Source of the DNA: Streptomyces ortus
Lineage (GTDB): Bacteria; Actinomycetota; Actinomycetes; Streptomycetales; Streptomycetaceae
Length of the DNA: 64,000 bases
Assembly (NCBI RefSeq): GCF_026341275.1
Contig: NZ_JAIFZO010000002.1
Location: 7,904,118 to 7,968,117 of the forward strand
Reading direction: 5' to 3'
The notes beneath the pieces were generated by a model. The model did not search any database. It was not told the origin of the DNA and saw only the letters and a program-made list of their open reading frames with translations. The position numbers and the translations under genes were made by a program. This document shows, piece after piece, positions 34,394-42,924 of the stretch. How positions within the stretch are numbered: the first letter of the stretch is position 1; each line of letters starts with the position of its first letter.

Positions 34394-35446
34394 TCAGTCC
34401 TGGAGGTCGACGACGACCTTGACGTCGTCCGGCCGCGCCTCGAACGCCTCGGCGGCCTGTGCGAGCGGGACGCGCCTGGTGATCAGACCTTCCAGCCAGT
34501 TCCGGTCCGCCTTCGCCAGGGCGTCGGCGGCTTGGCGGAAGTGGTGCAGGTTGGCGTTGACGGAGCCGACCACGGCGTCGTTCTGCAGCACGATCTCCCG
34601 GTTGATGCTGCCGGCGTCCGCCGTGATGCTGCGGCCGGCGGGTGAGACACCGGTCAGGCACACCACCCCGTACGGGGCGGTGCCCCTCAGTGCGGCGAAG
34701 ACCAGGGCGCTGGCTCCGGTGGCCTCGATGATGACGTCCGGGCAGACCTTCCCGATCACCCGCTGGGCCTCGCCGGTGTGGTACGCGGCGCCGAGGCCGC
34801 GTACCAGCGCGGGCTTGGGGCCGTCGGCCACACGGTCCAGAACGTGCACCTCCAGTCCGCGCTGTGTACCGAGGAGAGCGGCCAGCATGCCGATCGGCCC
34901 GGCGCCGGTCACCAGTACACGCTTCGGCTCGAAGTAGGAGCGCCCGCCCACGCGCTCCACCTGCTCCCATGCCTTCGCCACGACCGAGGCCGGTTCCATG
35001 AGCACACCGACCCGTTCGAGATGCGGCTGAAGCTTCACGGCGTAAGCGGCCTCCACGCACCACATCTGGGCGCCGTAACCGTCGATCTCCTTGATGCCCC
35101 GCTCCGTGTAGCGGCCGTTGCGGCACATGTCGAACTCCCCATGGCCGCAGGCACCGCAGGGCACGGGGTCAGGCCGGCGCACCACCCCGGCCACCAGATC
35201 GCCGGCCGAGAAGTCGCTGTCCGGTGGGGCCTGTTCGACCCGTCCCAGTGACTCGTGCCCGAGGAGGAGCCGGTCATGGCCGGATGGTGCCCACCCGTAC
35301 TCCCCGCTGATGATCTCCCGGTCCGTTCCGCAGACCCCGAGCGCCAGGCCCCGCACCAGCAGCTCACCGTCGGCCGGGGACGGAGTGGGCAGGTGCTGCA
35401 GTTCGAGCGAGTTCTGCCGGCCGGGCCGTACGGTCAGTGCGCGCAT
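34394..35446 (-). CDS. Zinc-dependent glucose/sugar dehydrogenase (MDR superfamily)
   Basis: 350 residues from ATG 35446. The catalytic zinc ligands are in GVCGTDREI and LLLGHESLG, the structural zinc cysteines in PCGACGHGEFDMC, and the NAD(P) loop is GAGPIGMLAALLG. The overall pattern (LMEPASVVAKAWE, NANLHHFRQAADAL) resembles archaeal-type glucose 1-dehydrogenases used in non-phosphorylated sugar oxidation. Substrate is not certain. Confidence 0.83.
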   Translation of the reverse strand: MRALTVRPGRQNSLELQHLPTPSPADGELLVRGLALGVCGTDREIISGEYGWAPSGHDRLLLGHESLGRVEQAPPDSDFSAGDLVAGVVRRPDPVPCGACGHGEFDMCRNGRYTERGIKEIDGYGAQMWCVEAAYAVKLQPHLERVGVLMEPASVVAKAWEQVERVGGRSYFEPKRVLVTGAGPIGMLAALLGTQRGLEVHVLDRVADGPKPALVRGLGAAYHTGEAQRVIGKVCPDVIIEATGASALVFAALRGTAPYGVVCLTGVSPAGRSITADAGSINREIVLQNDAVVGSVNANLHHFRQAADALAKADRNWLEGLITRRVPLAQAAEAFEARPDDVKVVVDLQD

Positions 35447-36020
35447 GGGATGTGCTGCCTCTCTCGTGATCGCTTCACAGTCGTGTCTGCCCGCCGCACC
35501 GGCCGGCCTACCGGTCGGCAGGGCTGCGGGCTGCCGACCAGGTGACGGCCAGGACGCGGCGCGATCGGCTCGCGGAGGGTGGCCGGGACAGCCGTGGCGA
35601 TGACGCTGTCCCGTGACGGTCCGTCGGGGATGCCGACCACCCGGCAGCATTGAGCAGGTCGGGCAGCACGTCCCGGAGAACGCGGACCTGCCTGGTGGAC
35701 GCGTAACCTCGCACACGCTCGGCAAACCCGCTGACGCCGTCAGCGCTACGTGGCCGGTCGGCAATGAGGAGTTCGCCGACGACCTGCTTCACGGCCACGG
35801 CGACCTGAGGCGTCCGACCGAACGTGCGGGGTCCTTTCGGGCCCCTCCTTGCCCCGGCCTCTGTCACGCCGTAACCCAGAGCGCTGACCCGCTCAAGGAC
35901 ATGGATCCGGCCAGCCGGTGGAGTCGACTCAGCCACCCCTGTGCATCGCTGTACCTTGCGGACCGTGGTCGCCGAGACCTGGTCCGGCCCGGTGGGAAGG
36001 AGTGACAGGCCGCGCGCGCC
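35447..36020. other. Gap without a supported gene
   Basis: About 570 bases. Overlapping frames exist on both strands (a 142-codon minus frame at 35508-35936 and a 130-codon plus frame at 35613-36005), but neither shows a recognisable domain or a good ribosome site. Confidence 0.4.
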
Positions 36021-36440
36021 TCAGCGGTCGGTGAAACCGGGCGTCCTGCACCCGTGTCGGTGTTCTGGAGTCGCGACAAGGCGCACATGACGGGCTGGCC
36101 GGGAAGTCGGAGTGTCTTTTCTGAAGTTCGCGGGTGACGAAGTGCTGGAGACGGCGGGCACGCTGGAATCGAACGGCGGTCGGATGAAGTCGGCTTCCCG
36201 GGAGGTGAAGCGCACCGGCGGCACGGCGTCCCATGCCTGCCCGGCTTCGGCCACCAGCGACGTACCGCCGTCCCCCGCGTGGAGCAGCCCGCCGCCGTAC
36301 TGCCTCAGGAACGCGGCGGCACCCTCGTAGGACGCCCGGCCGTCCGGCGTGATCCGCGGCAGATCCAGCATGACGAAGAGCCCCTCCGGGCCTCGCGTAC
36401 CGAAGGCATGGAGAGCTGCCCTGTCGGGGTCGACAGCCAT
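36021..36440 (-). pseudogene. DUF1330-like protein with damaged middle and C-terminus
   Basis: From ATG 36440 the translation follows the DUF1330 pattern: MAVDPDRAALHAF, VMLDLPRITPDGRASYE, FLRQYGGGLLHAGDGGTSL and VAEAGQAWDAV with SREA. A short loop between SYE and AAFLRQ is missing, and after SREA the sequence no longer fits the family but runs as serine/proline-rich residues to 36021. It is probably non-functional. Confidence 0.5.
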
Positions 36441-36499
36441 GGGTCCCTCCGGAGGGTGACGGACGGTCGGCGCCTTGGCCGGTGCCGTCGGCCGGCGGG

Positions 36500-37366
36500 T
36501 CACTCCGACTGGATGCCCCGAGTGCCTTGGGCGGTGGCGGTGGCGGTGGCGTGGAGTTGTTCCAGGGCGTCCAGGACGATGGTGTACCGGTGCCAGAGCA
36601 GCCAGTCACCCACCCGTGTGCCGACTTCCTCCAGCGCGGAGAGCTGTGCACGGGTGAAATCGGTCAGCGGCTGTGCGTGATGGCTTGAGATGACGCCCAC
36701 GACCCGGTCCTTGCGGCCGATCAGCGGCACGCTGTGGGCGGCCCGGCTGCCGGTCTGCAGGATCGCGTGCCGGGACGCCTCGTCGAAGACGTCCGCCACC
36801 GCCACGTCCTTCACCGTGACCTGCCGGCGCTGTTCGGCGGACTGCGCGCAGGACGTCGTGGAATCCCGTACGAAGGCGAAGAACTCGGTGAACTCCCGGT
36901 TCAGCCCGGTGTGTTTCTCCAGGCGCAGCATGCCCTGCTCCGACAGCTGTACGTTGCCCATGGCGGTCTCGGTGATGTGCAGCACCCGCCGCAGCGCCTT
37001 CCTCAGCACCACTCCGTGATGGGTACGGCTCGACTCGTCCACCGCCAGGTCCGGAAGCGGCGGCGGGCTGTAGCGGGCGCGTCCCGGGAACCACAGTTCG
37101 GCGTCCGTGTCGGGGGCCGCGGTGTGCAGTACGGCATCGGCCAGGGTGTGCAGCTTGATGTTGGACTGCTGCGAGATCTGCCGCAGCAGCTCGAACGCCT
37201 CCTGCTGCGAGGCGAGGCCGTAACGAGCGGTCAGCACCCGCTGCGCGTGGGCGACACCGATGTGGGCCAGACGTCGGTTGCGCTGCGCCGCCGTCTCCTC
37301 GGTCTCCGGCGTGCCGGTGGAACGGGGGGTGTTGCGGGGGAGTGGGTGAGGGGGTTCCTGTCTCAC
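36500..37366 (-). CDS. ANTAR-GAF regulator with reversed domain order
   Basis: 288 residues from GTG 37366 (AAGGAAGA nine bases upstream); an in-frame start further upstream (ORF to 37477) is possible. An ANTAR-like RNA-binding helix bundle comes first (IGVAHAQRVLTARYGLASQQ through IKLHTLADAVL), then a GAF-like sensor with VFDEASRHAILQTGSRA and HSVPLIGRKDRVVGVISSHH. Most actinomycete members have GAF first and ANTAR last. It could be an antitermination factor controlled by a small molecule or redox signal. Confidence 0.75.
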   Translation of the reverse strand: MRQEPPHPLPRNTPRSTGTPETEETAAQRNRRLAHIGVAHAQRVLTARYGLASQQEAFELLRQISQQSNIKLHTLADAVLHTAAPDTDAELWFPGRARYSPPPLPDLAVDESSRTHHGVVLRKALRRVLHITETAMGNVQLSEQGMLRLEKHTGLNREFTEFFAFVRDSTTSCAQSAEQRRQVTVKDVAVADVFDEASRHAILQTGSRAAHSVPLIGRKDRVVGVISSHHAQPLTDFTRAQLSALEEVGTRVGDWLLWHRYTIVLDALEQLHATATATAQGTRGIQSE

Positions 37367-37522
37367 GGCACGGTCTTCCTTACAGCTGCTTGGGCGCGAC
37401 GGAAAACTCGCATGAGCCTCACGTTCGACGGTGAGGTCCATGGAGGACGCGTGCCTATTGCCCAAGCACCGGCGCAACTTTACCGGCAGATGAGACCCCT
37501 TTGAGACCCCTTCAGATCGCGG

Positions 37523-38431
37523 TCACCTGCGGCGGGCGCGCAGGCGGCGCAGCATGCGCGGGTCCTCGAAGCCCACGGAGCGCGCGGCGGCGTCCATGGT
37601 CGCGCCGTGGCTGATGAGGTGCTGGGCCCGTTCGAGGCGGAGGGTCTGCTGATAGCGCAGGGGCGTCAGCCCGGTGGCGCGGCTGAAGAGACGGGTGAGC
37701 GTGCGTTCGCTGACCCCCACGGCCGAGGCCACGACGGGCAGGGGAAGCGGCTGTTGGAAGCGTTCGTCGATCAGGTCCTGGGCCCGGTGCACGGTGTCGT
37801 CGAGGTGGGAACGGTGCCGGAGCATCGCGCTGGACTGCGGTTCGTGGCCGTTGCGGCGGGCGTAGACGACCATCTCCCGGGCCACCTGGGCGGCGACCGC
37901 GGGACCGTGCCGGTTCGCGACCAGGTACAGGGCCAGGTCGATGCCACTGGCGATACCGGCCGAGGTGACCACCCGGTCGTCCGAGGTGAACAGGACGTCC
38001 CGGACGACCAGCGCCCGCGGATGACGCGAAGCCAGCTCGTCCTGCACGTCGTGGTGGGTCGTGCAGTGGCGGCCGTCCAGCAGGCCGGCCATACCGAGCG
38101 CCTCGGCCCCGGCGCAGACGCTGGCCACCGTGCCGCCCCGGGCGTGGTGGTCCCGCAGCGCCCGCAGAGGGGCGGGACCGATGGCGGGGCTGTCGGCCAG
38201 GGTGCCCGCCCGCCACCCGGGCACCACGACCAGGTCATCGGGCCCGAGCTCCGGCCAGTCGAGCCGGGCCACCAGCGGCAGCCCCTGCGCCGTGCGGATC
38301 TGCGGCCGTTCGGCGACGTAGGAGAGCGTGTACGGGTACCCGAAGTCGTCGGCCGTGGAGAAGACCTGCGCGGGGCCGGCCAGGTCCAGCAGATGGACTC
38401 CGGGCACCAGGAAGAAGACGATGTGGCTCAC
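37523..38431 (-). CDS. GlxA-family regulator (DJ-1/PfpI plus AraC-type DNA-binding)
   Basis: 302 residues from GTG 38431. The N-terminal amidotransferase-like domain contains IVFFLVPGVHLLDLAGPAQV and the nucleophile-elbow segment VASVCAGAEALG. The C-terminal AraC domain shows ASAVGVSERTLTRLFSRATG and AARSVGFEDPRMLRR. Such proteins regulate nearby metabolic genes. The isochorismatase-like hydrolase gene ends 10 bases upstream, so the two form an operon. Confidence 0.88.
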   Translation of the reverse strand: MSHIVFFLVPGVHLLDLAGPAQVFSTADDFGYPYTLSYVAERPQIRTAQGLPLVARLDWPELGPDDLVVVPGWRAGTLADSPAIGPAPLRALRDHHARGGTVASVCAGAEALGMAGLLDGRHCTTHHDVQDELASRHPRALVVRDVLFTSDDRVVTSAGIASGIDLALYLVANRHGPAVAAQVAREMVVYARRNGHEPQSSAMLRHRSHLDDTVHRAQDLIDERFQQPLPLPVVASAVGVSERTLTRLFSRATGLTPLRYQQTLRLERAQHLISHGATMDAAARSVGFEDPRMLRRLRARRR

Positions 38432-38441
38432 GATCCGGTCA

Positions 38442-39041
38442 TCATGCCGGACGCTCTGCCGCGGCCTCCAGTTCGTCGACCGTCGCGATGGTGGCGAAGC
38501 GTCCGGCCAGTGCGTACTCGGTGCGCCTGAGGACCTCGTCGGCGGAGAGCGTACGGGGGTCGGCCAGCAGGTCGGCCACGCTCCGGTCGGCGGGAGCGTC
38601 GCGGTGCGGGATGGGGTTGGTCGCGGTCGCGTCGGTGACGAACGTGACCTGGTAGCCGAGGTCGCTGCCGACACGGGTGGTGGTCTCCACGCACTGCTCG
38701 GTGCGGATGCCGCAGACGACGAGTTCGCGGACCCCGTGTGCGGTCAGCACCTGCTGGAGGTTGGTCGTGGTGAAGGCGTTGTGCGAGGTCTTGTGGATCA
38801 ACGGCTCTTCCTCCGTCCGCTCCAGTTCCTCCATGAGCCGGACATGGCCGAGGGCCGGGTCGAAGACGTCGCCGCTGCCGGGCTCGTGGTGCAGTACCCA
38901 CACCACGAGATCCCCGGCGGCGCGGGCGATCCGGACGAGCCGGTTCACCTGGTCGGCGATCTTCGGGTCGGAGATCGTCGCCCACAGCGGACGGGCGCGG
39001 AAGGATTCCTGGACATCGATGACGATCAGTGCGCGGTTCAT
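38442..39041 (-). CDS. Isochorismatase-like cysteine hydrolase
   Basis: 199 residues from ATG 39041. The catalytic triad pattern is visible: Asp in ALIVIDVQESF, Lys in IHKTSHNAF and Cys in VVCGIRTEQCVETT. This family includes nicotinamidase-type and isochorismatase-type hydrolases; substrate cannot be told. It is followed by the GlxA-type regulator, a common pair. Confidence 0.87.
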   Translation of the reverse strand: MNRALIVIDVQESFRARPLWATISDPKIADQVNRLVRIARAAGDLVVWVLHHEPGSGDVFDPALGHVRLMEELERTEEEPLIHKTSHNAFTTTNLQQVLTAHGVRELVVCGIRTEQCVETTTRVGSDLGYQVTFVTDATATNPIPHRDAPADRSVADLLADPRTLSADEVLRRTEYALAGRFATIATVDELEAAAERPA

Positions 39042-39546
39042 GCCCAGAGTCTGAGCCACGCGACGGGCGTCGCGACACGCCGTATCGGGTCCCGAAGCGG
39101 ACCGATCCGGTCACCACTCGGGGCGCCGGGCGCCACAGCGGCAACGGCCCGGCGGGGCCGAAACGCGTTCTTGTCCCGTACCGGCGACGTTCTAGGCTTT
39201 CGGACAGAGACACCGGCTCCCGCACGGGCGGCCGACCCGCCCGCCGAGGCGGGTACCAGCAGTCGGCCCCCCGGCCCCCGGGCCCGGAGAGACCACCACG
39301 CCAACCGGGAAACCGGAGTCCGCGTCCCGCGAGGTTCCGCGCGGACCCTGGTCCCTCGTCCTCCCGGCTCCTTCGAGTCGGGGCGTACTCCCGCGCGCCC
39401 CGGCCGCCGCGAGGACGATCCCGCGCGGTGCCGGCTGCGTTCTTCAACTACCCGCGTTGTCAACCGATGCACAGCACCGGCACCGCGGTCGCGGCGGCGG
39501 GTGGTCATCGGGGCTTTCGATGATGGCGTACGGTGGGTGATGTCGA
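39042..39546. other. Gap upstream of the tRNA
   Basis: About 500 bases with no supported gene. TTGTCC (39171-39176) and TAGGCT (39193-39198), 16 bases apart, could be a promoter for a transcript leading into the tRNA or a lost gene. Confidence 0.4.
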
Positions 39547-39620
39547 CGCGGGGTGGAGCAGCTCGGTAGCTCGCTGGGCTCATAACCCAGAGGTCGCAGG
39601 TTCAAATCCTGTCCCCGCTA
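39547..39620 (+). tRNA. Initiator tRNA-fMet (anticodon CAU)
   Basis: 74 bases. The cloverleaf folds with acceptor GCGGGG/CCCCGC, an unpaired C1/U72 as in initiators, anticodon stem with the three G-C pairs GGG/CCC around CTCATAA, and T arm GGTTCAAATCC. The 3' CCA is not encoded. A perfect hairpin terminator follows at once. Confidence 0.97.
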
Positions 39621-39627
39621 CTGTCGA

Positions 39628-39660
39628 AGAGGGTCCGGACCGAAACGGTCCGGACCCTCT
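39628..39660 (+). terminator. Terminator of the tRNA-fMet transcript
   Basis: A 15-bp perfect stem (AGAGGGTCCGGACCG and its complement) with loop AAA, beginning 7 bases after the tRNA. Confidence 0.88.
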
Positions 39661-39784
39661 GTCGTCCCGAAAACCGACTGGCCACAGCACCGGAGCCGCC
39701 GATACCGTCCGAGCGACAGCCACTGGCCGGACGATCCTGGAGCTGTGAGTACCGGCCGAGCACGTCGGATACGAGGTCTGGAGT

Positions 39785-40225
39785 GTGGTGAACCGGCGGC
39801 GGCGGAAGAAGATGGCCCGGCGGCTCGTCAGTGCGGTGGCCTTCGGTGACAGTGGCCGGGTCGACGCCCTCCTGCGGGCCGGGGCCGACCCCGAGACCGC
39901 CGACAGTGAAGGCACCACGCCCCTTTACGCCGCGTCGGTCCACGGCGCCACGGCCCATGTCCTCCGTCTGCTGGCGGCCGGGGCCCGGCCCGACACCGAG
40001 AGCGGGCGCGGCGCGGAAGGCACACCCTTGTGCGGGGCCGCCTGCTGGGGACACGTCGAGACGGTGCGGGCACTGCTGGCGCACGGCGCCGATCCCCGGC
40101 TCCGCGAGGACCACGGCACGGGCCGTTCCCCGCTGGAGTGGGCCATGACCGGCCCCTACCCGGAGACGATCGACGTGCTTCTCGCTGCCACCCGCGCTCG
40201 GACGACCGGCCCGGTCGTCAGGTGA
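39785..40225 (+). CDS. Ankyrin-repeat protein
   Basis: 146 residues from GTG 39785 (or 39788). Three to four ankyrin repeats are visible, e.g. GRVDALLRAGADPETADSEG, TTPLYAASVHGATAHVLRLL, and GHVETVRALLAHGADPRLRE. The N-terminus is strongly basic (NRRRRKKMARR). No catalytic domain is attached. It probably mediates protein contacts; partner unknown. Confidence 0.8.
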   Translation: MVNRRRRKKMARRLVSAVAFGDSGRVDALLRAGADPETADSEGTTPLYAASVHGATAHVLRLLAAGARPDTESGRGAEGTPLCGAACWGHVETVRALLAHGADPRLREDHGTGRSPLEWAMTGPYPETIDVLLAATRARTTGPVVR

Positions 40226-40255
40226 CGCGCCCCCGGCCCGGATCCCTTCCGCCCG

Positions 40256-40780
40256 TCAGGACTCGTCCGGCGAAAGCGCGTACAGCCGGGGGAGGTTGAC
40301 CACGATCGCCTCCTGCGTGCTGCGGGCGATGACGACCACCGCCTCGTCCTCCGGGTCCGGATTCTCCTCCCGGTGCGGGACGAACGGCGGTACGAAGATG
40401 TAGTCGCCGGGCGAGGTCCGCAGCCGTACCTCCTGCGGCTCCCCGCCCTCGGATCCGCCGTGGCCCGAGTCGTCGACGAAGACGAATTCCGGGTGCCCGC
40501 TCACCACGTAGATGGCCGTCTCGGACTCACCGTGGTGGTGGTCGGACGAAGCCGTCGAGGGAGCCACATGCGTCTGGCCCATCCACAGCTTCTCGGAGCC
40601 GACGTTCTTGCCGCTGACAGCGGCGAACCTGCGCATACCGCCGCTCTGGGCCGTGTCGCCGTCCAGGGAGCCGGCGCGGATGTGGTGCAGCCGACTGCGC
40701 AGGGGCGCGTTCGACCGGTCCTCAGTGTCGTGGAGGTGCGGGTGGAAACCCTCACCGGGGGTCGTCAGCGGCTCGCTCAT
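40256..40780 (-). CDS. Cupin-domain protein
   Basis: 174 residues from ATG 40780. The metal-binding cupin motif appears as SSDHHHGESETAIYVVSG and the second motif as SPGDYIFVPPFVPHREEN. The size and the single cupin fold suit thiol- or aromatic-compound dioxygenase-like proteins found near sulfur genes, but the substrate is unknown. It is divergent from the Rrf2 gene. Confidence 0.8.
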   Translation of the reverse strand: MSEPLTTPGEGFHPHLHDTEDRSNAPLRSRLHHIRAGSLDGDTAQSGGMRRFAAVSGKNVGSEKLWMGQTHVAPSTASSDHHHGESETAIYVVSGHPEFVFVDDSGHGGSEGGEPQEVRLRTSPGDYIFVPPFVPHREENPDPEDEAVVVIARSTQEAIVVNLPRLYALSPDES

Positions 40781-40787
40781 GGCGGCG

Positions 40788-40817
40788 ACGCTAGAGCGGC
40801 CCCGAAAAGGATGTCAA
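40788..40817 (-). promoter_or_regulatory. Promoter of the cupin gene
   Basis: On the minus strand TTGACA (40812-40817) and TAGCGT (40788-40793) are 18 bases apart. The -10 box is only 7 bases from ATG 40780, so the transcript is probably leaderless. Confidence 0.6.
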
Positions 40818-40918
40818 GAGGTGTCCTTTGGCTTTCACCTGCGGCAATGTTCCCGCAATGAAGGAAACAAGCGGCCGGAGACCCGCGGCCCTGCCCGCTC
40901 CTCAGGCATGATGAGCGC

Positions 40919-41365
40919 ATGCATATTTCCGCGAAGGCGGACTACGCCATGAGGGCGCTGCTGGAGCTCGCCCGCGAACCTTCCCGCCCGCTCACCTGTG
41001 AAGCCATCGCCTCCTCGCAGGAGATCCCGTTCCGCTTCCTGAAGTCCGTGGTGGGTGAACTGCGCCGGGCCGGCCTGGTACGCAGCCAGCGCGGCTGCGA
41101 GGGCGGTTACTGGCTCGGCAGACCGGCCGAGGAGATCACCCTGCTGGACGTCACCCGTGCCGTGGACGGCGAGTTGATCACCCTGCGCGGCGAGCCGCTG
41201 GCCGACCTCGTCTATCCGGGCCCCGCGAGCGGGCTGCCCGATGTGTGGCGAGAGGTCGAAGCGGGTGCCGCGGCGGTCCTCGGCGGCGTGACGCTGACCT
41301 CGCTGCTCCCCGGCGGAGCGACGGGCGCGACAGAGGCGGCGGGTGTGGCGGGGGCGCTGGCGTGA
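40919..41365 (+). CDS. Rrf2-family regulator
   Basis: 148 residues starting MHISAKADYAMRALLEL, the classic Rrf2 N-terminus, with recognition helix IPFRFLKSVVGELRRAGL and wing GCEGGYWLGRP. Only one cysteine near the wing is seen, so an Fe-S cluster like that of IscR or NsrR is unlikely; it may be a CymR-like sulfur regulator. Its stop overlaps the next start as GTGA (41362-41365). A palindrome 1 kb downstream at 42371 is a candidate target. Confidence 0.85.
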   Translation: MHISAKADYAMRALLELAREPSRPLTCEAIASSQEIPFRFLKSVVGELRRAGLVRSQRGCEGGYWLGRPAEEITLLDVTRAVDGELITLRGEPLADLVYPGPASGLPDVWREVEAGAAAVLGGVTLTSLLPGGATGATEAAGVAGALA

Positions 41366-42318
41366 CGGACACCCCTCAGGCGCAGCCACGCCCGCTCCCT
41401 CAACTGCCATCACTGGCACAGGTGTTGGCGTCGCCTCCGGTCGAAGTCGTCGAGTACACCGATCCGTTGTGCCCCTGGGCCTGGGGATCGGAGCCCGTCT
41501 TCCGCACGGTGCGGGCGGCGCTGGCCGGCCGGGTCCGCTGGCGGCGGGCGTACGCGATCCTCTTCGATCACGACGACGATCCGCCGCCCGACCCGGCGGC
41601 GGAGACGGCCTGGTACGCGCGGTACATCGAGGAGGTCAGCTCGCACAGCCGCGCCCCGCGCCCAGTGCGGCTCAGTCGGATGCCGGCCGACTCCTGGCCC
41701 TCCTCGCTCGTCGCCAAGGCCGCCGCCCGACAGGGTGAGGACGTGGCCGAACGGGCGCTGCGGCGGCTGCGGGAGAGCGTCTTCGTGCTCGGCGAGCCCG
41801 CGGACACCACCGAGTCGGCGCTGGCCGCGGTCCGGGGCGTACCGGATCTGGATCCGCGGCGGCTCGCGGTCGACGCCGCCTCGGCGGCGGTGCTGGAACA
41901 GGTGCGCGCCGACCGCCTGGAGGCCCGCCGGCCGGTGCCCGAGGTGCTCTCCGCCCAGGCCCCGTGGAACGGGTCGCCCCATCCGGGCACGGCCAAGGAG
42001 ACCGCCGAGGGCGGACACCGGTACGCCCTGCCGACCCTGCTCGTCCGGACCGCGGGCGACTACCGCGTCGTACCCGGCCGGCAGCCCTTCGAGGCGTACG
42101 TCGCGGCCGTCGGAGAACTGAGTCCCGGGCTGCCGGCGGCCCCCGCCCGGCTCGCTCCGGCGCACGCGCTGGAGCGCTACCGCAGCCTGACCGACCCGGA
42201 GCGGGCGCTGCTGACGGAGGGCCACTGGCCGCCCCCGGGTGCCGTGCGGGTGGACACGGCGGGCGGGCCCCTGTGGCTGCACCCCGACGAGGCGGCGACC
42301 CACCCCGCCGTACCCTGA
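41362..42318 (+). CDS. DsbA/FrnE-like thioredoxin-fold protein with a single active-site Cys
   Basis: 318 residues from GTG 41362. The start of the fold reads VVEYTDPLCPWAWGSEP: a CPWA in place of CxxC, so only one thiol is present. Later parts have a helical insertion and a conserved LPTLLVR (cis-Pro) segment. Similar proteins occur beside Rrf2 regulators and sulfur-acquisition genes. It may bind or move thiolated substrates rather than make disulfides. Confidence 0.78.
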   Translation: MTDTPQAQPRPLPQLPSLAQVLASPPVEVVEYTDPLCPWAWGSEPVFRTVRAALAGRVRWRRAYAILFDHDDDPPPDPAAETAWYARYIEEVSSHSRAPRPVRLSRMPADSWPSSLVAKAAARQGEDVAERALRRLRESVFVLGEPADTTESALAAVRGVPDLDPRRLAVDAASAAVLEQVRADRLEARRPVPEVLSAQAPWNGSPHPGTAKETAEGGHRYALPTLLVRTAGDYRVVPGRQPFEAYVAAVGELSPGLPAAPARLAPAHALERYRSLTDPERALLTEGHWPPPGAVRVDTAGGPLWLHPDEAATHPAVP

Positions 42319-42370
42319 GCCCGTCCCGGCCGAGGCTGTGAACTGCGACGGACGACGTCCCGCCCAATGA

Positions 42371-42418
42371 GACACCAATTGGTGTCCATTGACAGCGGGT
42401 TGCGGGAGCCCCCAGGAT
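42371..42418 (+). promoter_or_regulatory. Palindromic operator and promoter of the sulfur operon
   Basis: GACACCAATTGGTGTC (42371-42386) is a perfect 16-bp palindrome directly before TTGACA (42389-42394). A -10-like CAGGAT lies at 42413-42418 after an 18-base spacer. Transcription should start at about 42426, the A of the leader-peptide ATG. Confidence 0.7.
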
Positions 42419-42425
42419 GAGCACC

Positions 42426-42500
42426 ATGCTTACGACGCACCCCGGTGTGGTGTGCCGCTACGTGGACCTGCGGCGCACCAGCAGCGCACTCTGTCGCTGA
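42426..42500 (+). CDS. Leader peptide (24 codons, Cys-containing, LRRxSSALCR type)
   Basis: MLTTHPGVVCRYVDLRRTSS then ALCR and TGA. I remember such short peptides, ending in VDLxRxxSALCR, annotated as putative leader peptides before sulfur and flavin-oxidoreductase operons in actinomycetes. Here it has two cysteines, consistent with translation-based sensing of cysteinyl-tRNA. It is probably leaderless. The next gene starts 424 bases later, leaving room for an attenuator. Confidence 0.78.
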   Translation: MLTTHPGVVCRYVDLRRTSSALCR

Positions 42501-42924
42501 CCCTCCGCCGACCCGGCCCCGGCCCCCGTTCCGGTCACGGTCCCGGTCCCCGTTCCGCAGACGTCTGACACCCCTCGCCTTCTCCCGTGCTGGCCGTCCA
42601 GTGCTCGGTCGAGCCGTGCCCGCCTCTGCGTCTCCCTATCCGTGCCCCGTCGCACACCTTTCGCCTCCCGGCCCGCCCCTCCGCGAGCCCGTCGGCTCCT
42701 CCAGCCCTGAGTCCGGCAGTCCGGCGATCCCGGACAGTCCCGCGATCCCGCACGCTCCTGCCCTGAGCGCCGCGCGCCCCGAGCGCGCTCCGGCGCTCTC
42801 CCCGGCATGTCCGTGCTGCCCGGCCGGAGCCGAGTTCGACGTGCCGCCTCGCGAAGGGGTCCGGTCCTCCTGCCCCGCTCCTTGTGCCCCGGCCCCGGCC
42901 GGAGCCCGCCACAGGAAGAACGAG
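42501..42924. other. Long leader between leader peptide and transporter genes
   Basis: 424 bases of very GC-rich, cytosine-rich sequence with many small complementary blocks (for example GGCCCCGGCCGGAGCC near 42890). Alternative hairpins for attenuation are plausible but no unique structure can be picked by eye. A frame in phase with the next gene is open throughout but is judged a composition artefact. Confidence 0.45.

Noticed and set aside
35508..35936. 142-codon minus-strand frame
   Set aside because: No domain, overlaps a similar plus frame, no ribosome site seen.
39547..39660. tRNA-fMet as integration (att) site
   Set aside because: I saw no second copy of the tRNA 3' end in the window and no integrase next to it.
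40806..40829. AAAGGA/TCCTTT dyad between cupin and Rrf2 genes
   Set aside because: Arms are short and far apart (12 bases) and overlap the cupin -35 box; kept only as promoter evidence.
42445..42924. 160-codon in-phase extension before the peptide-binding lipoprotein
   Set aside because: It would place the signal peptide inside the protein; ATG 42925 gives a proper lipoprotein start.
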